A DNA stretch of 64,000 bases from Beijerinckiaceae bacterium (GCA_024304885.1 JALJOM010000003.1:592110-656109); one strand, 5' to 3'; counted from the first letter of the stretch, positions 34,961 through 43,001 are shown. Translations and numbers: made by a program. The notes: generated by a model from the sequence alone, not told the origin.

Positions 34961-36385
34961 ATGACCACAGCAGCGCAGCAGGACATGAGCGACCTCGCCG
35001 GCGTGCTCGAGGTGCAGCGTGAAGCCTTCCTGCGGGACGGGCCTCCCTCTGCAGCGCAGAGACGCAGCGACCTGGAAAGCTTGCGAAGGGCGATCGTCGC
35101 CCATCGCGACGAGATTGCCGCCGCGATCGACCGCGACTTCGGCCATAGATCCCGCGAGGAAACTTTCGCGCTGGAGCTTGCCCCGCTCGTCGAGGGCATC
35201 CGCTACCTTCACCGCAACGTCGCGCGATTCATGCGGCCCGAGCGGCGCAGCGTCCCCCTGCATTTCCTCCCCGGGTCGGCGCGCGTGCACTACCAGCCGC
35301 TCGGCGTCATCGGGATCATCGCGCCCTGGAACTATCCGGTCGGCCTCGCGCTCATGCCGCTCGCGACGGCGCTCGCGGCGGGAAATCGCGCCATGGTCAA
35401 GCCCTCCGAGATCACGCCGGCGACGGCCGAGCTGATGGCGCACCTCCTCGGAGAAATTTTTCAAAATGACCAGGTCGCGGTGGTGACAGGCGACATGGAG
35501 GTCGGCAAGGCTTTCGCCGCCTTGCCGTTCGATCATCTGCTCTTCACGGGGAGCACGGGCGTCGGGCGCTCGGTCATGCGCGCGGCGAGCGACGGGCTCG
35601 TGCCTGTCACGCTCGAGCTCGGCGGCAAGTCGCCGGCCATCATCGAAGCCGGCTCACCCCTCGACATCGCCGCGCGGAGAATCGCCTTCGGCAAGCTCGG
35701 CAATGCCGGGCAGACCTGCATCGCCCCGGACTATGCGCTCGCCGCGGAATCCGAGGTCGAGGCTTTCGTTGCCGCCTACGGCCGAGAGGTCGAAAAGCTC
35801 TATCCCGAAATCGGGACGAACCCGGACTACACGACGATCGTCAATGATCATCATCACGCGCGCTTGCGCGATCTTCTGGAGGATGCACGGGCGAAAGGGG
35901 CGCGCATCGTCGAGATCGGCGCGAGCGGCGCCGCTCGCCGGACGCATCCTCGGACGATGCTTCCGACGCTAGTTCTCGGCGTCACCGACGAGATGAAGGT
36001 CATGCAGGAGGAGATCTTCGGCCCGGTCCTGCCGATCGTCGCCTATCGTTCGCTCGAGGAGGCCGTCACCTCTATCAACGCGAAGCCGCGGCCGCTCGCG
36101 CTCTACTATTTCGGCGCCGACGGGCCGGGCCGACGCCTCGTGCTCGAGCGCACGACATCCGGGGGCGTCACGATCAACGACACGTTGCTCCATTTCGGCC
36201 TGGACGACTTGCCCTTCGGTGGCGTCGGAGCGAGCGGGATCGGCGCCTATCACGGGCCGGAGGGGTTCAAGGCCATGAGCCACCCCAAGGCGATCTTCTC
36301 CCAGGCCCCGCTCAACGGGACGGATCTCGTCCGCCCGCCGTTCGGCAAGGCCTTCGACTACGTGGCGCGCTACTTCCTCAGGTGA
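34961..36385 (+). CDS. Coniferyl-aldehyde-dehydrogenase-like NAD(P)-dependent aldehyde dehydrogenase
   Basis: A 474-aa ALDH; ATG 34961 with GAGG nine bases upstream. IIAPWNYPVGLALMPLATAL (substrate and NAD pocket), TGSTGVGRSVMRAAS, catalytic Glu in LELGGKSPAI and catalytic Cys in GQTCIAPDY are all in place; GVGASGIGAYHGPEGF closes the active site. The short class without membrane anchor and of this length matches the coniferyl-aldehyde dehydrogenases of proteobacteria. Oxidation of an aromatic or aliphatic aldehyde is expected. Confidence 0.9.
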   Translation: MTTAAQQDMSDLAGVLEVQREAFLRDGPPSAAQRRSDLESLRRAIVAHRDEIAAAIDRDFGHRSREETFALELAPLVEGIRYLHRNVARFMRPERRSVPLHFLPGSARVHYQPLGVIGIIAPWNYPVGLALMPLATALAAGNRAMVKPSEITPATAELMAHLLGEIFQNDQVAVVTGDMEVGKAFAALPFDHLLFTGSTGVGRSVMRAASDGLVPVTLELGGKSPAIIEAGSPLDIAARRIAFGKLGNAGQTCIAPDYALAAESEVEAFVAAYGREVEKLYPEIGTNPDYTTIVNDHHHARLRDLLEDARAKGARIVEIGASGAARRTHPRTMLPTLVLGVTDEMKVMQEEIFGPVLPIVAYRSLEEAVTSINAKPRPLALYYFGADGPGRRLVLERTTSGGVTINDTLLHFGLDDLPFGGVGASGIGAYHGPEGFKAMSHPKAIFSQAPLNGTDLVRPPFGKAFDYVARYFLR

Positions 36386-36460
36386 GCCGGTGCGAACCTT
36401 CCCCACCGCAACCGCTTACCACGATTGCTCCGCTCGCTCGCGGGAAAAGGCTCCCGCGGG

Positions 36461-37195
36461 TCACACTCGCCGGGCGATGGACTTGAGGAAGCCCATGTAA
36501 TCCTCCGTCAGCTCCTGATCGACGGCGGCCATGGAGGCGAGGAGCAAGGCCGCGATGAAGCTCTCGTCGTTGCGCGTCTCGGCGAGCGCCTCCTTGATCG
36601 GTGGCACGGTTTCTTCCGGCTTCACGAGCTGGCTCTTGAGCTGGGTGATGATGCTCGTCCATTGCGCCCGGTTCCAGGCCGCGAGCGGCTCGGTCAGCTC
36701 GACCTTGAAGTTCGACTTGCGCACCTTCTCGAGAAAGCGGACGCCCGCATTCCAGATATCCTTGGGCTCGACCTGGCCGTCCTCCATCAGGGTCCGGCCG
36801 ATCATGCCGATATAGTCGTCGAGCGTCTCCGGCTTGGCGTCGGGCTCCTGCTTGAAATGCCAGAAGGCGAAGGAGCCCGGAAAGTTCTCGCCGTATTGCG
36901 CGGTAAGATCCCGCTCGACCTTGTCGAAGGCGGCCTTGTCGCCGTGCATCGCCGCGGCAATGCCGAAGGCGAAGATGGAATCGTCGGCGATGGTCTTGAC
37001 GTTCGTCGTGTTGAGGTCCGACTTCGAGAGCGGCGGGACGGAGCCGTCCGCCGTGGGTTGGACCTTGCCGGCACGCTGAGCCATCACATAGGACGTGATC
37101 TCGAGCCAGCCCGTGAGGCTCGACGAGAACAGGCTCGGATCGACCTCGATGATCGACAGATTCATCGGGGCCTTGCGGCGTAGCACTTCATTCAT
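36461..37195 (-). CDS. Unrecognised soluble 244-aa protein
   Basis: The start ATG 37195 has GAGG eight bases before it; ATG 37165 is an alternative. The protein is helical and soluble, with IIEVDPSLFSSSLTGWLEI near the start, a central SIFAFGIAAAMHGDKAAFDK, then DIWNAGVRFLEKVRKSNFKV and a Met/Ala-rich end. No membrane helix, no metal motif. Codon use is normal for a gene. No family recognised. Confidence 0.65.
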   Translation of the reverse strand: MNEVLRRKAPMNLSIIEVDPSLFSSSLTGWLEITSYVMAQRAGKVQPTADGSVPPLSKSDLNTTNVKTIADDSIFAFGIAAAMHGDKAAFDKVERDLTAQYGENFPGSFAFWHFKQEPDAKPETLDDYIGMIGRTLMEDGQVEPKDIWNAGVRFLEKVRKSNFKVELTEPLAAWNRAQWTSIITQLKSQLVKPEETVPPIKEALAETRNDESFIAALLLASMAAVDQELTEDYMGFLKSIARRV

Positions 37196-37272
37196 GAAAC
37201 GGTCCTCGGCAGCTCTGGCGAATGCGCGGCAGCACGCGGTCGGGATCGACCGGCAGGGTCAAGAGCTCGTGA

Positions 37273-37443
37273 TCAGGCGTCTCGCCCGGCGTCCGTCGGT
37301 GAGCGTCGGCTGCGGCGCCGATCGACGGTCACCGGCACGAGTCGCGGTGCGGCCTTGGGGCGCGCCGGAAATCGGAGCGACAAGCCGCACAATAAGACAG
37401 CAATTGCCGCATAGAAGAGCGAATTCCAATCGAGCGCACTCAT
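37273..37443 (-). CDS. Candidate 56-aa membrane miniprotein
   Basis: Minus-strand ATG at 37443 with AAGGGG eight bases upstream; TGA at 37273. The product starts MSALDWNSLFYAAIAVLLCG, with one hydrophobic helix (about 9-24), then a basic Arg/Pro tail. A perfect 9-bp dyad stands 22 bp upstream of the start. It has no recognisable family. The case rests on the ribosome site, the helix and the dyad; it could still be chance. Confidence 0.4.
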   Translation of the reverse strand: MSALDWNSLFYAAIAVLLCGLSLRFPARPKAAPRLVPVTVDRRRSRRSPTDAGRDA

Positions 37444-37464
37444 CTCAGCTGCCCCTTTTCTTCA

Positions 37465-37487
37465 CTATGCCTAACTAGTAGGCATAG
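37465..37487. promoter_or_regulatory. Perfect dyad CTATGCCTA-ACTAG-TAGGCATAG (possible operator)
   Basis: Arms 37465-37473 and 37479-37487 with a five-base spacer, in A/T-rich DNA between ruvX and the miniprotein. No T tract follows, so an operator for a dimeric regulator fits better than a terminator. The regulator is unknown. Confidence 0.6.
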
Positions 37488-37509
37488 ATGGCCTCTGCCT
37501 GGCTGGAGA

Positions 37510-38016
37510 TCAAGCGCCGCTTCCGAAGGGTCGGAAGTCGGCGACCCGCCGGTTCAGCCGGTCGAGCGCCCCTTGCAGGATATAGGCCGCGGCGAGCTTA
37601 TCGACGGTCTCGGCCCGTTTCGCCCGCGAGATATCCTGCTCGATCAGGCATCGAGTGACCGCGGCGGTGGACAATCTCTCGTCCCAGAACAGGCAGGGCA
37701 GGGGGGTCAATTTCGCGAGGTTCCTCACGAAGGCGCGGGTGGCTTGCGCGCGGGGGCCTTCGCTGCCGTCCATGTTGAGGGGAAGGCCGACCACGAGCGC
37801 GCCGACGCCCTGCTTTTCCGCGATCTCGATGAGCCGCGCGGCATCGGCCGTGAACTTGAGCCGGCGAACGACCTCGAGCGGCGTCGCGATCCGGCGCTCG
37901 ACATCGGAAAGCGCGAGGCCGATCGTCTTGGTCCCGAGATCGAGGCCGAGCAGGCGCTGACCAGGGCCGAGCCTGGCCGCGAAGTCCTCGACATCCCTCT
38001 CTCCCGCCGTCATCAC
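37510..38016 (-). CDS. ruvX: Putative pre-16S rRNA nuclease / Holliday junction resolvase RuvX (YqgF)
   Basis: A 168-aa RNase H-fold protein. [17 protein letters not shown] at 22-38 carries the first catalytic Asp; [14 protein letters not shown] and the Asp/Glu in [11 protein letters not shown] supply the others. YqgF proteins mature 16S rRNA 5' ends and were also proposed as Holliday junction resolvases. The usual pyrB neighbour is elsewhere in this window (63.3 kb), not adjacent. Confidence 0.93.
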   Translation of the reverse strand: MMTAGERDVEDFAARLGPGQRLLGLDLGTKTIGLALSDVERRIATPLEVVRRLKFTADAARLIEIAEKQGVGALVVGLPLNMDGSEGPRAQATRAFVRNLAKLTPLPCLFWDERLSTAAVTRCLIEQDISRAKRAETVDKLAAAYILQGALDRLNRRVADFRPFGSGA

Positions 38017-38109
38017 GCGTCCCTGCTATAAAGGAGCACAGCGACCCTTGGGCGCCTCCGCGCGACAGCCGTGCGAGGGCGCGCGGGCGCCTTCTCGGAG
38101 AAGCTCGAC

Positions 38110-38823
38110 ATGAACGTCATCTGGCTCGGCCATTCCGCCTTTCGTATCGAGACCGGCGACGCGGTCATCCTGATCGACCCTTTCCTCACCGGCAATCCCA
38201 AGTTCACGGGCGACAAGGACAAGGCGATCGCGGGCGCGACCCATGTCGTGCTGACCCATGGCCACGACGATCATATCGGCGACGCGCTCGAGATCGCGGT
38301 GAGGACCGGAGCCGAGGTCGTCTCGAACTACGAGATCTGCATGCACCTTCATGGGCAGGGGGCTCCGGCGATCAACCCGGGCAATACCGGCGGCACGATC
38401 GATTGCGGCGCGTTTCACCTGAGCTTCACCCAGGCCTTGCATTCGTCGGGCACCGTCTTCAACGGCCAATCCGTCTATCTCGGCAGCCCGAACGGAATCG
38501 TGATCAGCCCGAAGGACGGCCCGACCGTCTTTCATATGGGCGACACGGATATTTTTTCCGACATGGCTCTCGTCGCCGATATCTACGCGCCGAAGATCGG
38601 GCTTGTCCCGGTCGGGGACCGGTTCACGATGAGCGGCAAGACGGCGGCGCTCGCGGTCGCGCGATTTTTTCGCTTCGAGACTGTCGTGCCGTGCCATTAC
38701 GGCACGTTCGACCTCCTGAGCGCCGACCCTTCGGAATTCGTCACCGCCATGGCGGGGCAGAACATGGCGGGGCAGAAGACGAGGATCGCGGCGCCGGCGA
38801 TCGGGGAGGCGCTGGTTTTTTGA
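38110..38823 (+). CDS. UPF0173-type metal-dependent hydrolase (MBL fold)
   Basis: A 237-aa metallo-beta-lactamase-fold enzyme. The start ATG 38110 gives MNVIWLGHSAFRIE. The metal motif HGHDDHIGD, then HMGDTDIFSDMALV and a late VPCHYGTFDLL supply the His/Asp ligands in the family order. UPF0173 proteins are predicted hydrolases with unknown substrate. It starts 94 bases from the divergent ruvX. Confidence 0.9.
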   Translation: MNVIWLGHSAFRIETGDAVILIDPFLTGNPKFTGDKDKAIAGATHVVLTHGHDDHIGDALEIAVRTGAEVVSNYEICMHLHGQGAPAINPGNTGGTIDCGAFHLSFTQALHSSGTVFNGQSVYLGSPNGIVISPKDGPTVFHMGDTDIFSDMALVADIYAPKIGLVPVGDRFTMSGKTAALAVARFFRFETVVPCHYGTFDLLSADPSEFVTAMAGQNMAGQKTRIAAPAIGEALVF

Positions 38824-38976
38824 GCTTTCCCCATGCCCGGCACGGAGCGCTGGGACGGGCGCCGCCGGACCGACATGGTCGCAGGACAGCCGGCTTTCCT
38901 CGCCTGGGCTGCCGACCCATGTGAGGCCCAGGGCATTTTCCGGCCCACGGGCGCGGATCGGCGAGGAGGATGCGCC

Positions 38977-39213
38977 ATGGAAGGCGATATGAATATCTAC
39001 GGCAGTGACAGCGGAGGCGTGATCAGCTCCGTGATCGGCTATTTCGTCGGGCTCTTGGTCGTCATCGGCGGCTTCATCCTCTCCGCGCGTTTCCTGATCG
39101 GCAGGAGGATCGCGCGCTTCGAGCGGGACTGGCGGGCCTCGCACGGCGAGAGCGACGAGGACGACACGAGCCCGCCTCCCCCGGACGAGCCGAGGCCACC
39201 GTCGAGCTGGTAG
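38977..39213 (+). CDS. Small single-pass membrane protein
   Basis: A 78-aa protein; GAGGA lies five bases before ATG 38977. One long hydrophobic helix (about 14-38, VISSVIGYFVGLLVVIGGFI) is followed by a basic segment and an acidic, Pro-rich tail. No family recognised; upstream frame extension is unlikely. Confidence 0.6.
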   Translation: MEGDMNIYGSDSGGVISSVIGYFVGLLVVIGGFILSARFLIGRRIARFERDWRASHGESDEDDTSPPPPDEPRPPSSW

Positions 39214-39273
39214 CCGAGGCCGACAGGCTCGGCGCCTCGCCGAAAGCGGACCATCACGAGGACATGTGGACCA

Positions 39274-40827
39274 ATGAGCAAGAACCGCGCGGCAGCATTC
39301 GCCAGGAAATCCGTCGCCGGCCTCGCTTGCCTGGTCATCGGGCTTGCTCCCCACCAGTCCTTCGCGATCGAGCCTCCTCCGCCCCCGGAGGCCGCAGCAC
39401 CGGCGCCGGGCGAGGTCGCAGCTCCCGCTCGAAAATTCTCCGAGAGGGAGCTCGAAACCCTCCTGGCGCCGATCGCGCTCTATCCCGACGCCCTGCTCGC
39501 GCAGCTGCTGCCGGCCTCGGCCTATCCGCTTGAGATCGTCCAGGCGCAGCGCTGGCTCGACAAGAACGAGGCCGCCGCCGCCAAGGGGGATTTCTCGGGA
39601 GCCGACGCCAAGGATTGGGATCCGTCGGTGAAGGCCATGCTGCGCTTTCCGACCGTGCTCCGAAAGCTCAGCGACGATCTCGAGTGGACCAGCGATCTCG
39701 GCGACGCGATCGTCAACCAGCCGGAGGATGTCGCGAGGGTCATCCAGCTCTTGCGCAGGAAGGCCCGGCAAGCCGGGACTCTCGTCTCCACCGAGCAGCA
39801 GAAGGTCACGCTGCTCGCGCAGGACGGCCGCGAGGACGTTGTGATCGAACCCGTCGATCCCTCGCTCGTCTATGTTCCGTCCTACGACCCGGCGTTGGCC
39901 TATGATCCCGGCCTCGGCGCCGCGATCGCCGCCGGGGTCATCGGCTTCGGCGCCGCGGTCGCGATCGGGTCGATGTGGCGGAACAGCTATTGGAATTGGC
40001 GCACGGGGGCCTTCTACCGGCCGGTCTGGCCGGGCTATCCCGGATGGCGTCCGCCCTCTCCGGGCTGGCGCCCCGGAATGCCGGTCGGTGGTGGCGGCAA
40101 CATCGGCGTCGGCGACAGGCCCTGGCGCCCGGACGGCGATCGCTACAGGCCCGGCGGACGTCCGGGACCCGGGGGCGGTATCGGCGGGCGGCCAGGACCA
40201 GGAGATGGAGTCGGCGGGCGTCCGGGCCTCGGCGGCGGGGTCGGCGGTCCTGCGGGACCGGGTGGCATCGGGGGGCGCCCTGGAGCCGGGATCGGCGGCG
40301 CCGGCAAGCCCATCGCGCGTCCGACGCCGGCGACGCGACCTGCGGCGCGGCCCGCGGCGCGCCCCGCCGCAAGGCCGGCGACACGTCCGGCCGCCCGACC
40401 CGTAGCGAAACCCGCGGCGAGCAGGCCCGCTGCTCGGCCGGCAGGCGGAGGCTACAGAAGCTTCCAGGGCGCCGGCGCGCGGTTCGGCGGCGGCGGGTAC
40501 CACGGGGGCGGTGGATTCCGGGGTGGCGGTGGTGGCTTCCGCGGGGGCGGGCGCCGGTCCGATCTCCGGCTGAAGCACGACATCGTGCTCATCGGCCGCC
40601 TCGACAATGGTCTCGGCTTCTACCGCTTCACCTACAATGGCGAGGAACGCCCCTATGTCGGCGTGATCGCGCAGGAGGTCGAGAAAATCGCGCCGGACGC
40701 CGTTGCACGCGGAAAAGACGGCTATCTGAGGGTGTCCTATGAAAGGCTCGGCCTGACCTTCCAAACCTATGAGCAATGGGTCGCTTCGGGCGCACGGCTC
40801 CCGAGCGTGCTCTCGACCAGCCGATAG
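39274..40827 (+). CDS. DUF3300 protein with C-terminal S74-like chaperone domain
   Basis: A 517-aa exported protein. The signal peptide (about 1-31) is followed by a DUF3300 domain (about 50-230: LLAPIALYPDALLAQLLPAS, then VPSYDPALAYDPG). A glycine/arginine/proline-rich low-complexity region (about 260-425) follows, including Ala-Arg-Pro repeats and a Gly-rich block. The last ~89 residues, SDLRLKHDIVLIGRLDNGLG onward with YVGVIAQEVEKIAPDAV and YERL, have the pattern of the S74 intramolecular chaperone domain of phage tail spikes. The fusion is unusual. An envelope or cell-surface role is likely but not proved. Confidence 0.85.
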   Translation: MSKNRAAAFARKSVAGLACLVIGLAPHQSFAIEPPPPPEAAAPAPGEVAAPARKFSERELETLLAPIALYPDALLAQLLPASAYPLEIVQAQRWLDKNEAAAAKGDFSGADAKDWDPSVKAMLRFPTVLRKLSDDLEWTSDLGDAIVNQPEDVARVIQLLRRKARQAGTLVSTEQQKVTLLAQDGREDVVIEPVDPSLVYVPSYDPALAYDPGLGAAIAAGVIGFGAAVAIGSMWRNSYWNWRTGAFYRPVWPGYPGWRPPSPGWRPGMPVGGGGNIGVGDRPWRPDGDRYRPGGRPGPGGGIGGRPGPGDGVGGRPGLGGGVGGPAGPGGIGGRPGAGIGGAGKPIARPTPATRPAARPAARPAARPATRPAARPVAKPAASRPAARPAGGGYRSFQGAGARFGGGGYHGGGGFRGGGGGFRGGGRRSDLRLKHDIVLIGRLDNGLGFYRFTYNGEERPYVGVIAQEVEKIAPDAVARGKDGYLRVSYERLGLTFQTYEQWVASGARLPSVLSTSR

Positions 40828-41121
40828 TCCTGACGAACTGCTGGTGCATCGAATCCTATGCTCGGGCGGTGGTGTTTGCTCGCGCTGCCGACCCACCTGG
40901 GGTCAGGACCCAATCGAGGCGCGGTGCGAACCCTCTTCCGAGGAGAGGATTCGCGCCACGCTCGGCGTTCGACAGATTCTTGCGCAGGTTCCAGAGCGAC
41001 GTCGTCGGGGACGCCATCCGGGAGCCTTTGCATGGGGATTGCAGGAAAGACCAAGGCGCGAGGCGTCCCCGACAGCGGCCGCCTCTGCCGTAGTCGCGCC
41101 GCGGCGGCACCGCGGCCGGCC
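40828..41121. other. Gap between the DUF3300 protein and mntR
   Basis: No gene is supported. An imperfect inverted repeat (CGAACCCTCT and AGAGGATTCG, near 40927-40953) is visible. Frames on both strands look like shadows. It could be a decayed mobile element, but no transposase motif is legible. Confidence 0.35.
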
Positions 41122-41610
41122 CTATGCTCCGCCTTGTCGTGCGCCGCGAAAAGATCCGGGCTTTGCCTCGCGCGCGTCGGCATGACCGAGGTAGCGGCGG
41201 AAGGCGTCGAGCGTCGCGTCGCTCACGTGATGCTCGATCCCTTCCGCGTCGGCTTCCGCGGAGTCCGCATCGACCCCGAGCGCGACGAGAAAGGCACGAA
41301 CGATCCGGTGGCGCTCGCGCGCGCTCTCCGCGAGCTTGCGGCCCTCCTCGGTCAGGAAGATCGACCGATAGGGCTTCGACGTCACGAGCCCGTCGCGCTG
41401 GAGGCGGTGGATCGTGTTGTTGACCGTCGCATTTGTGACGCCGAGGCGTCCGGCGAGGTCGACGACCCGCGCCTCGCCATGCCCGTCGATCAAGTCGGCG
41501 ATCAGCTCGACATAATCCTCCGCTTGCTCCCGCTGGTGCGCGTCGCGCACGCGTCCGAACCGCTCGGCAAGCCGGACGACGGCTTGCTTCTCGTTGTCGA
41601 TCGCGTTCAT
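41122..41610 (-). CDS. mntR: Manganese transport regulator MntR (DtxR family)
   Basis: A 162-aa metalloregulator. ATG 41610 has GAGGAG nine bases upstream. An N-terminal winged helix (YVELIADLIDGHGEARVVDL, then GVTNATVNNTIHRLQRDGLV) binds DNA; the dimerisation and metal half has LTEEGRKLAESARERHRIV and the ligand-bearing AEGIEHHVS. With Mn(II) bound it should repress manganese uptake. It is divergent from irr, sharing a 278-bp control region. Confidence 0.9.
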   Translation of the reverse strand: MNAIDNEKQAVVRLAERFGRVRDAHQREQAEDYVELIADLIDGHGEARVVDLAGRLGVTNATVNNTIHRLQRDGLVTSKPYRSIFLTEEGRKLAESARERHRIVRAFLVALGVDADSAEADAEGIEHHVSDATLDAFRRYLGHADAREAKPGSFRGARQGGA

Positions 41611-41673
41611 CGCGGGCTCCTCGACGCTGGCGAATCGCGCCCGCAGACGCGCGGGTGCATTCTCGTGCGACGA

Positions 41674-41702
41674 AGAATAGCCGATCGCGCGCCCGATTCG
41701 AA
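41674..41702 (-). promoter_or_regulatory. Possible mntR promoter
   Basis: On the minus strand TTCGAA (41697-41702), 17 bases, TATTCT (41674-41679). The -35 is weak, the -10 good. It stands about 65 bp upstream of the mntR start. Confidence 0.35.
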
Positions 41703-41737
41703 CACCCCCCTCGCGCCGGCCGGATCGCGTCACCAGG

Positions 41738-41766
41738 TTGACACATAAGTTAGTGAAGGCTAATTT
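41738..41766 (+). promoter_or_regulatory. Promoter toward irr with overlapping dyad
   Basis: TTGACA (41738-41743), a 17-base spacer and TAATTT (41761-41766). A dyad TTAG-N6-CTAA (41750-41763) overlaps the -10 box, so a repressor or autoregulator bound there would block the promoter. Whether it is an Irr or MntR site is not determinable by reading. Confidence 0.5.
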
Positions 41767-41862
41767 TTATAGCCGAGCTGCGCTACCCGGACGAAACTCG
41801 GGCTCCTGCCGCGGCACGATCGTAAATGGCGCCGGCGGCCCTCGGACGGGAGCCGGTGCCGC

Positions 41863-41888
41863 GGGGACCGACACCGGGGACCGACACC
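41863..41888 (+). repeat. Tandem 13-bp duplication containing the irr ribosome site
   Basis: GGGGACCGACACC is repeated exactly (41863-41875 and 41876-41888), ending directly before the irr ATG. The duplicated unit includes the G-rich stretch that serves as the ribosome-binding site. Confidence 0.8.
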
Positions 41889-42377
41889 ATGGAAGCTTAT
41901 TCTGACTTGTCTTCTCGGGCCGAGGACGTAACGTCGGTAGCTCCGACCGCGCTCCCCGCCGCCCTCGCGACGGGTGGGCGCCAGGGCCGCGCGCTGATGG
42001 AGCGCTACGGGCTTCGCGCGACGCGGCAACGGCTCGGCTTGGCCAAGCTCCTGTTCGGCGGAGGGCATCGGCATTTGACCGCGGATGCCTTGGCGGCCGA
42101 GGCGAAAGCCGCGAAAATGCCGGCCTCCCTCGCGACCATCTACAATGTTCTCAACCTTTTCGCCGATGTCGGCCTCGTCCGTGCGCTCCCGATCGAAGGG
42201 ACCAAGACGATCTTCGACACCAATACGACCGACCACGCCCATTTCTTTTACGAGGAGACCGCAACGGTCGAAGATATCCCGGGGGCCTTCGCCGGACCGG
42301 GTACGGCGATCGAAGCGCCGGACGGCTACGAGGTCGTCCGGGTCGACGTGGTCGTTCGGCTGCGGCGCAAGGCCTAG
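41889..42377 (+). CDS. irr: Iron response regulator Irr (Fur family)
   Basis: A 162-aa Fur-family protein of the Irr branch. From ATG 41889 there is an N-terminal extension of ~33 residues, then the winged helix (MERYGLRATRQRLGLAKLLF, GHRHLTADALAAEA, SLATIYNVLNLFADVGLVR). The heme/metal histidine cluster, usually HHH in Irr, reads DHAHFF here, lacking the middle His. No CP heme motif is in the N-terminus. Irr represses heme synthesis and iron-protein genes under iron limitation. It is divergent from mntR. Confidence 0.88.
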   Translation: MEAYSDLSSRAEDVTSVAPTALPAALATGGRQGRALMERYGLRATRQRLGLAKLLFGGGHRHLTADALAAEAKAAKMPASLATIYNVLNLFADVGLVRALPIEGTKTIFDTNTTDHAHFFYEETATVEDIPGAFAGPGTAIEAPDGYEVVRVDVVVRLRRKA

Positions 42378-42469
42378 GGCATTTTCCAGCGAACCGGATG
42401 CCGGTTCGCATCGCGAAAATGCGAGAAATCACCAATGTAGAGCGGTTTCCGATCCGGCGGAAACGCAAG
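42374..42469 (+). repeat. Family B intergenic repeat, copy 9
   Basis: CTAGGGCATTTTCCAGCG ... CCGGTTCGCATCGCGAAAATGCGAG ... CCAATGTAGAGCGGTTTCCG, truncated on the right (dots mark spacing). The first bases overlap the irr stop codon TAG (42375-42377). Confidence 0.8.
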
Positions 42470-42526
42470 CGGGTAGTCACGAGCGGTATCGGGTACGATC
42501 GCGGATCCGCCCGGGCGCTGGACCTG

Positions 42527-42628
42527 TCAACGAATCAGCCCTGCACGCATCGCCTTGGCGAGGGCGTGGGTGCAATCGGGCGCCTGCAGCTTGAAGCGCG
42601 CCGAATCGAGATGCGCCTTTGGTAGGTG
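42527..42628 (-). pseudogene. Remnant of a LuxR-type DNA-binding domain
   Basis: The minus strand reads, between two stop codons, HLPKAHLDSARFKLQAPDCT followed by HALAKAMRAGLIR. The spacing K-HL-SA-KL-A-THA-AKA-GLI is that of the recognition helix and last helix of LuxR-family regulators. No upstream half remains. The identification rests on about 33 residues. Confidence 0.45.
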
Positions 42629-42739
42629 TCACTCGGCTCTTTTCCATCCTGGATTTCATGTCGGGGCCGCGCCGGGGCATCGACCGGCGTCCCGGCCCAA
42701 GATTGGGTGCCGATTGACTCGCGCGGCGGTCCCGCTAGT

Positions 42740-42935
42740 GTCCGGCAGCGCGGCGGTCTCTCCGGAGAGGCGCACGGGCGAAGGCGCGCGCGTTTCGAGC
42801 CTCGTCGGGCATGCGCCGACGGTTTTTCCGACCCTCCGCAGAGTGCCCCGGACCGGCCTCGGCAATGGGCAATTCGGGAACGCGCACGGAGACGACCCGT
42901 CGCCCGGACAGGGTGCCTGCCGACAACCACCGGGA
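42740..42935 (+). promoter_or_regulatory. Divergent cobalamin-riboswitch-like leader upstream of cobW
   Basis: Near the 3' end the order GGCAATGGGC ... CGGGAACGCGCACGG ... GACCCGTCGCCCGGACAGG ... TGCCTGCC follows the conserved tail of cobalamin riboswitches (CACTGG, CGGGAAGGCG, GACCCG, GCC-GGAGACC-GCC). Further 5' a stem CTCTCC/GGAGAG and a GGGCGAAGG fit loosely. The canonical central box (CCCGCAACTG) was not found, so it may be a diverged or partly lost element. Its position ahead of the cobalamin cluster supports the reading. Confidence 0.4.
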
Positions 42936-43001
42936 GGCGGGCCGCAACCTGCGGTGCCGGCGCGAGTGCGCGCTCGCGTCCGTGACCAATCGGATGCCGA
43001 C

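Noticed and set aside
40828-41121. Insertion sequence beside mntR
   Set aside because: Only an imperfect inverted repeat; no transposase motif or target duplication legible.
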